Positions 61,646-64,000 of a stretch of 64,000 nucleotides of DNA are shown piece after piece. The notes under the pieces are model-generated. The model saw nothing but the letters and a program-made list of their open reading frames with translations. It was not told the origin of the DNA and searched no databases. The stretch comes from VXNE01 sp965261535. Lineage in GTDB: Bacteria > Pseudomonadota > Gammaproteobacteria > Pseudomonadales > Azotimanducaceae. A program made the position numbers and the translations under genes. The number at the start of each line of letters is the position of its first letter. The stretch's first letter is position 1. Location of the stretch: NCBI GenBank assembly GCA_965261535.1, contig OZ253469.1:4712001-4776000 (forward strand), written 5' to 3'.

Positions 61646-62818
61646 TCAATCGCGGCGTAGTTTGTCCGAGACGGCGATCGGACTCGGGTATTTGAAGATC
61701 ACCAAATAGGTTGATGCGATCAGCGTCACCACGGTGGCCCCCTGGATCACATGCGCGGCTGGACCGCCTATCAGGGTCCCGCTGAGGGCCACCGCGGTCA
61801 CCAGCAGTGAGAATTCGCTCGCTTGTCCGAGACGGCACCCGATTTCCCACGATGTCTCGCGGGATTCTCCCTGCCAGGCCAACAGCCAACGGAACACTAC
61901 AGGTTTCGCCGCGAGCATGGCTCCGCCGAGACAGAGCGCCGGCCAGACGACCTCCGCCAGCACTGCCGGATTGATGGCGGCGCCCACCGAAAAGAAGAAG
62001 AGGATCAGGAAAAAGTCGCGCAACGGGCGCAAGGTCTCGGTAATGAATTGCGCGATGGGCGAGCTGGCGAGCGACACGCCGGCGATGATGGCGCCGACTT
62101 CGAACGACATGCCGACCACGTGGGAAACTGTCGCAATGGCAAGGCACCAGCCGATAACGAGCAGGAAGATGAACTCATTGAATGCGTCGAAGCGCGCGAG
62201 CAGGGGGGTAACAATGAACTTTACGCCGAAAAACGCGCCGCCGGCTATCAAAGGGAAGGCCGCCACGACAAACAGCGGATGGCCCAGCAAGGGATTGTCG
62301 TGGCTACTGCCGAAACCTGCCAGGGCGAGTAGCGCAACGATTGCAATCAGGTCCTGAATTAGCAGAAGACTGATAACGATCTCGCCGACATGTCGGTGGT
62401 GTAGCACTGTCGTGGGCAGCATCTTGATCCCGATGATCGTGCTGGAGAAGACGCAGGCGATGCCCGCCACTAGCGCTTCCAGCAAGCCAAAGCCGAAGCT
62501 CCAAAGCAGGACAAAGCCCAGCGCGAAGAAAATTGGAGTGCTGACCAGGGCGGTAACGATGGACGCGCCGAGCATGTTGCGTAGTTTGGCCGGCGGCAGA
62601 TCCAGGCCCACCAGGAACAGCAGGAAGATGATCCCGATATGGCCGATGTCGCTGACGAACTCGGCGTTGGGTATCCAGGCGAGACCGTGCGGGCCGAGCA
62701 GCACACCGATGCCCATATAGGCAACCAGTAGCGGCTGACGGGTAAACAACGCAACGGTTGCCAGCACCGCCGCGCCGGCAAAGATGAGAAAGAACGATTC
62801 GATGACGCCGACCTGCAT
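61646..62818 (-). CDS. CPA2-type cation:proton antiporter (KefB-like, without RCK domain)
   Basis: This 390-residue membrane protein has about 12 helices. It begins ESFFLIFAGAAVLATVALFT and contains IFLLFLVGLDLPPAKLR, the family FSSTIIGIKML and the ion-site region LLLIQDLIAIVALLALAG. The regulatory TrkA_N/RCK domain of KefB/KefC is missing, leaving only the exchanger domain. It exchanges K+ or Na+ for protons across the inner membrane. It is unlinked by function to its neighbours; the 61560-61645 spacer to acuI includes a small GTTCAA/TTGAAC hairpin. Confidence 0.88.
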   Translation of the reverse strand: MQVGVIESFFLIFAGAAVLATVALFTRQPLLVAYMGIGVLLGPHGLAWIPNAEFVSDIGHIGIIFLLFLVGLDLPPAKLRNMLGASIVTALVSTPIFFALGFVLLWSFGFGLLEALVAGIACVFSSTIIGIKMLPTTVLHHRHVGEIVISLLLIQDLIAIVALLALAGFGSSHDNPLLGHPLFVVAAFPLIAGGAFFGVKFIVTPLLARFDAFNEFIFLLVIGWCLAIATVSHVVGMSFEVGAIIAGVSLASSPIAQFITETLRPLRDFFLILFFFSVGAAINPAVLAEVVWPALCLGGAMLAAKPVVFRWLLAWQGESRETSWEIGCRLGQASEFSLLVTAVALSGTLIGGPAAHVIQGATVVTLIASTYLVIFKYPSPIAVSDKLRRD

Positions 62819-62895
62819 CGTGCAAGCATGCCATCACAGAGGCCGAGCGGCATCCAGATTTCTAAGGACGACTCGCGAGGAGACTCCTCGAAGGC

Positions 62896-63420
62896 TCAAC
62901 TTGCCGCGCGAATCCTCCGGAAGGCAGGCCGTGACTGCAGTACAGATGCCTGGTAATGGTCCGTGATGGAGCCGATCGAGGCAATCGCGACCGCGGCGGC
63001 GCGATGGTCTGCAACGACGAAGGAGTCGAAGCCGGAGCGGTGCAGGTACTGCGCCAGGTCGGGCAGGATATCGCCGAATGCCCGCAGTTCGCCCTTGAAG
63101 CCGCAGCGAGAGCGCAGCAATACGCCTAGCGACAGGCCGCGACCATCGGCGAATGCGGGGAACTTCACCGCCACGAGCGCCGCGCCATCGAGATGGTCGC
63201 AGATTTGTTCGATGTCGACCTTGCCGTCCACCCAGAATCCGACCTTCGTCGAAAGCGTATCCGGAGCATGCGCTCCGTTCGCGCCCGTCGGTCGCATGGG
63301 TGATAGCCAGAGGTCGAACGGGAATATGATTCCATCGCCCGCAATGTCGCATTGGTCGGGCGAATCAATCAGCGTCCACGGATCCTCGACAGTCTCGAGA
63401 TTCTTAACGAGCACCGGCAT
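62896..63420 (-). CDS. DUF934 protein, sulfite reductase-associated
   Basis: This 174-residue protein has the DUF934 pattern (IIFPFDLWLS, VGFWVDGKVDIEQICDHLDG, LVAVKFPAFADGRGLSLGVL, GFKGELRAFGDILPDLAQYL, RSGFDSFVV). The family is almost always encoded between cysI and cysH and is thought to help assimilatory sulfite reduction. It overlaps the reductase gene by 17 bp. No cysH follows; the antiporter gene is next. Confidence 0.9.
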   Translation of the reverse strand: MPVLVKNLETVEDPWTLIDSPDQCDIAGDGIIFPFDLWLSPMRPTGANGAHAPDTLSTKVGFWVDGKVDIEQICDHLDGAALVAVKFPAFADGRGLSLGVLLRSRCGFKGELRAFGDILPDLAQYLHRSGFDSFVVADHRAAAVAIASIGSITDHYQASVLQSRPAFRRIRAAS

Positions 63421-64000
63421 AAACGCGCTCCTTGAACGGTTCCATGCCGATGCGGCGAAAACAGTAGAGAAAAGGTTCCTGTTCGATCCGTCGGTTCACG
63501 TAGACATCGAGTATCTGTTCCACCACTTTCGGCACGTCGCCCCGCGGGAAGGATGGGCCGATGATCTGCCCCAGCGAAGCGTCGGCTCCCGCATGTCCAC
63601 CAAGCGAGACCTGGTAGAACTCGGCACCCTTCTTGTCGACGCCGAGGATCCCGATGTGGCCGACGTGATGGTGCCCGCAGGCATTCATGCAGCCTGAAAT
63701 ATTGAGATCGATGGGACCGAGATCGTGCAGGTAGTCGTAGTCGTCGTAACGGCGCTGAATCGTTTCGGCGATGGGAATCGACTTTGCGTTGGCGAGCGAG
63801 CAGTAGTCACCGCCGGGACAGCAGACGATATCCGTTAGGAGCCCGACATTGGCAGTCGCAAGCGCCATTTCTCCGGCGCGCTGCCACAGTTCGTAGAGCT
63901 TCTCCAGGGCCACATCCGGAAGTACGAAGTTCTGCTCGTGGCTGATGCGAATCTCCCCGAAGCCGTAATCGTCCGCCCAGTCCGCCACTGCTTCCATTTG
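63404..64000 (-). CDS. cysI: Nitrite/sulfite reductase hemoprotein, C-terminal part (runs off the window)
   Basis: At least 199 C-terminal residues are present, and the frame continues past the right edge. The 4Fe-4S/siroheme cysteine motifs are visible: VCCPGGDYCSLANAKSIPIA and NISGCMNACGHHHVGHIGIL. The enzyme reduces sulfite to sulfide with six electrons. Coupling to a DUF934 gene favours sulfite over nitrite as substrate. An internal ATG at 63997 is probably not the true start. Confidence 0.9.
   Translation of the reverse strand, partial: QMEAVADWADDYGFGEIRISHEQNFVLPDVALEKLYELWQRAGEMALATANVGLLTDIVCCPGGDYCSLANAKSIPIAETIQRRYDDYDYLHDLGPIDLNISGCMNACGHHHVGHIGILGVDKKGAEFYQVSLGGHAGADASLGQIIGPSFPRGDVPKVVEQILDVYVNRRIEQEPFLYCFRRIGMEPFKERVYAGAR

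Overview
The window is GC-rich, densely coded DNA from a gammaproteobacterium. The evidence is gene order: leuCDB-asd-fimV-truA-trpFBA-folC-SPOR-cvpA-purF, tRNA(Pro,Arg,His)-tig-clpP-clpX-lon-hup-ppiD, and yafS-like/rnhA/dnaQ are typical gammaproteobacterial arrangements. FimV, PpiD, LpxH, MiaE, SohB and YhdH/AcuI relatives agree with this. GTG and TTG starts and 4-base overlaps are common. I cannot name the genus.

Layout. Positions 1-2.9 kb are a scrap zone: an N-terminally truncated copy of the next large gene, a short element bounded by inverted repeats, an intact HigBA toxin-antitoxin pair and a second, decayed toxin-antitoxin pair. Positions 2.9-15.6 kb hold a 1093-residue TPR/FG-GAP/UnbV lipoprotein, a pair of MaoC-type hydratase genes, sucCD, htpG behind a sigma32-like promoter, gpsA, a DUF4892 gene, prmB and aroC. 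Positions 15.6-19.6 kb carry a complete bacterial RNA-repair cassette (Pnkp plus Hen1).

Positions 19.8-28.4 kb are an accessory island in decay. It has intact genes (DUF3565 protein, phosphatase, AlbA_2 regulator, pRiA4b ORF-3-like protein, dienelactone hydrolase) among broken ones: a frameshifted AAA-ATPase/PD-(D/E)XK gene, an aspartic protease with two frameshifts, a truncated HTH regulator and a truncated AAA_14 ATPase. It also holds short duplicated scraps of its own genes, a probable remnant of the type I-G cas gene csb2, and a small, degenerate, leaderless type I-E-like CRISPR array with no cas operon. The array's last repeat is cut in half and joined directly to the broken ATPase.

Positions 28.5-44 kb are housekeeping: leucine biosynthesis, aspartate semialdehyde dehydrogenase, tryptophan biosynthesis, folate, purine and tRNA modification genes. 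Positions 44-53 kb hold tRNAs and the protein quality-control block (trigger factor, ClpXP, Lon, HU, PpiD). Positions 53-64 kb hold a lytic transglycosylase, a YafS-like methyltransferase, rnhA, dnaQ, a frameshifted HupE/UreJ-type gene, a periplasmic isomerase, nudC, an SCP2 protein, sohB, an AcuI-type reductase, a cation/proton antiporter and sulfite reduction genes running off the right edge.

The points I consider most worth following are the CRISPR/ATPase junction with the csb2 relic; a 70-bp palindromic repeat present twice (once in-frame at the start of a coding region); the mosaic duplication at the left edge, which looks like gene conversion; Pnkp-Hen1 beside the decaying island; and a TrpA whose catalytic Asp60 position is Glu.
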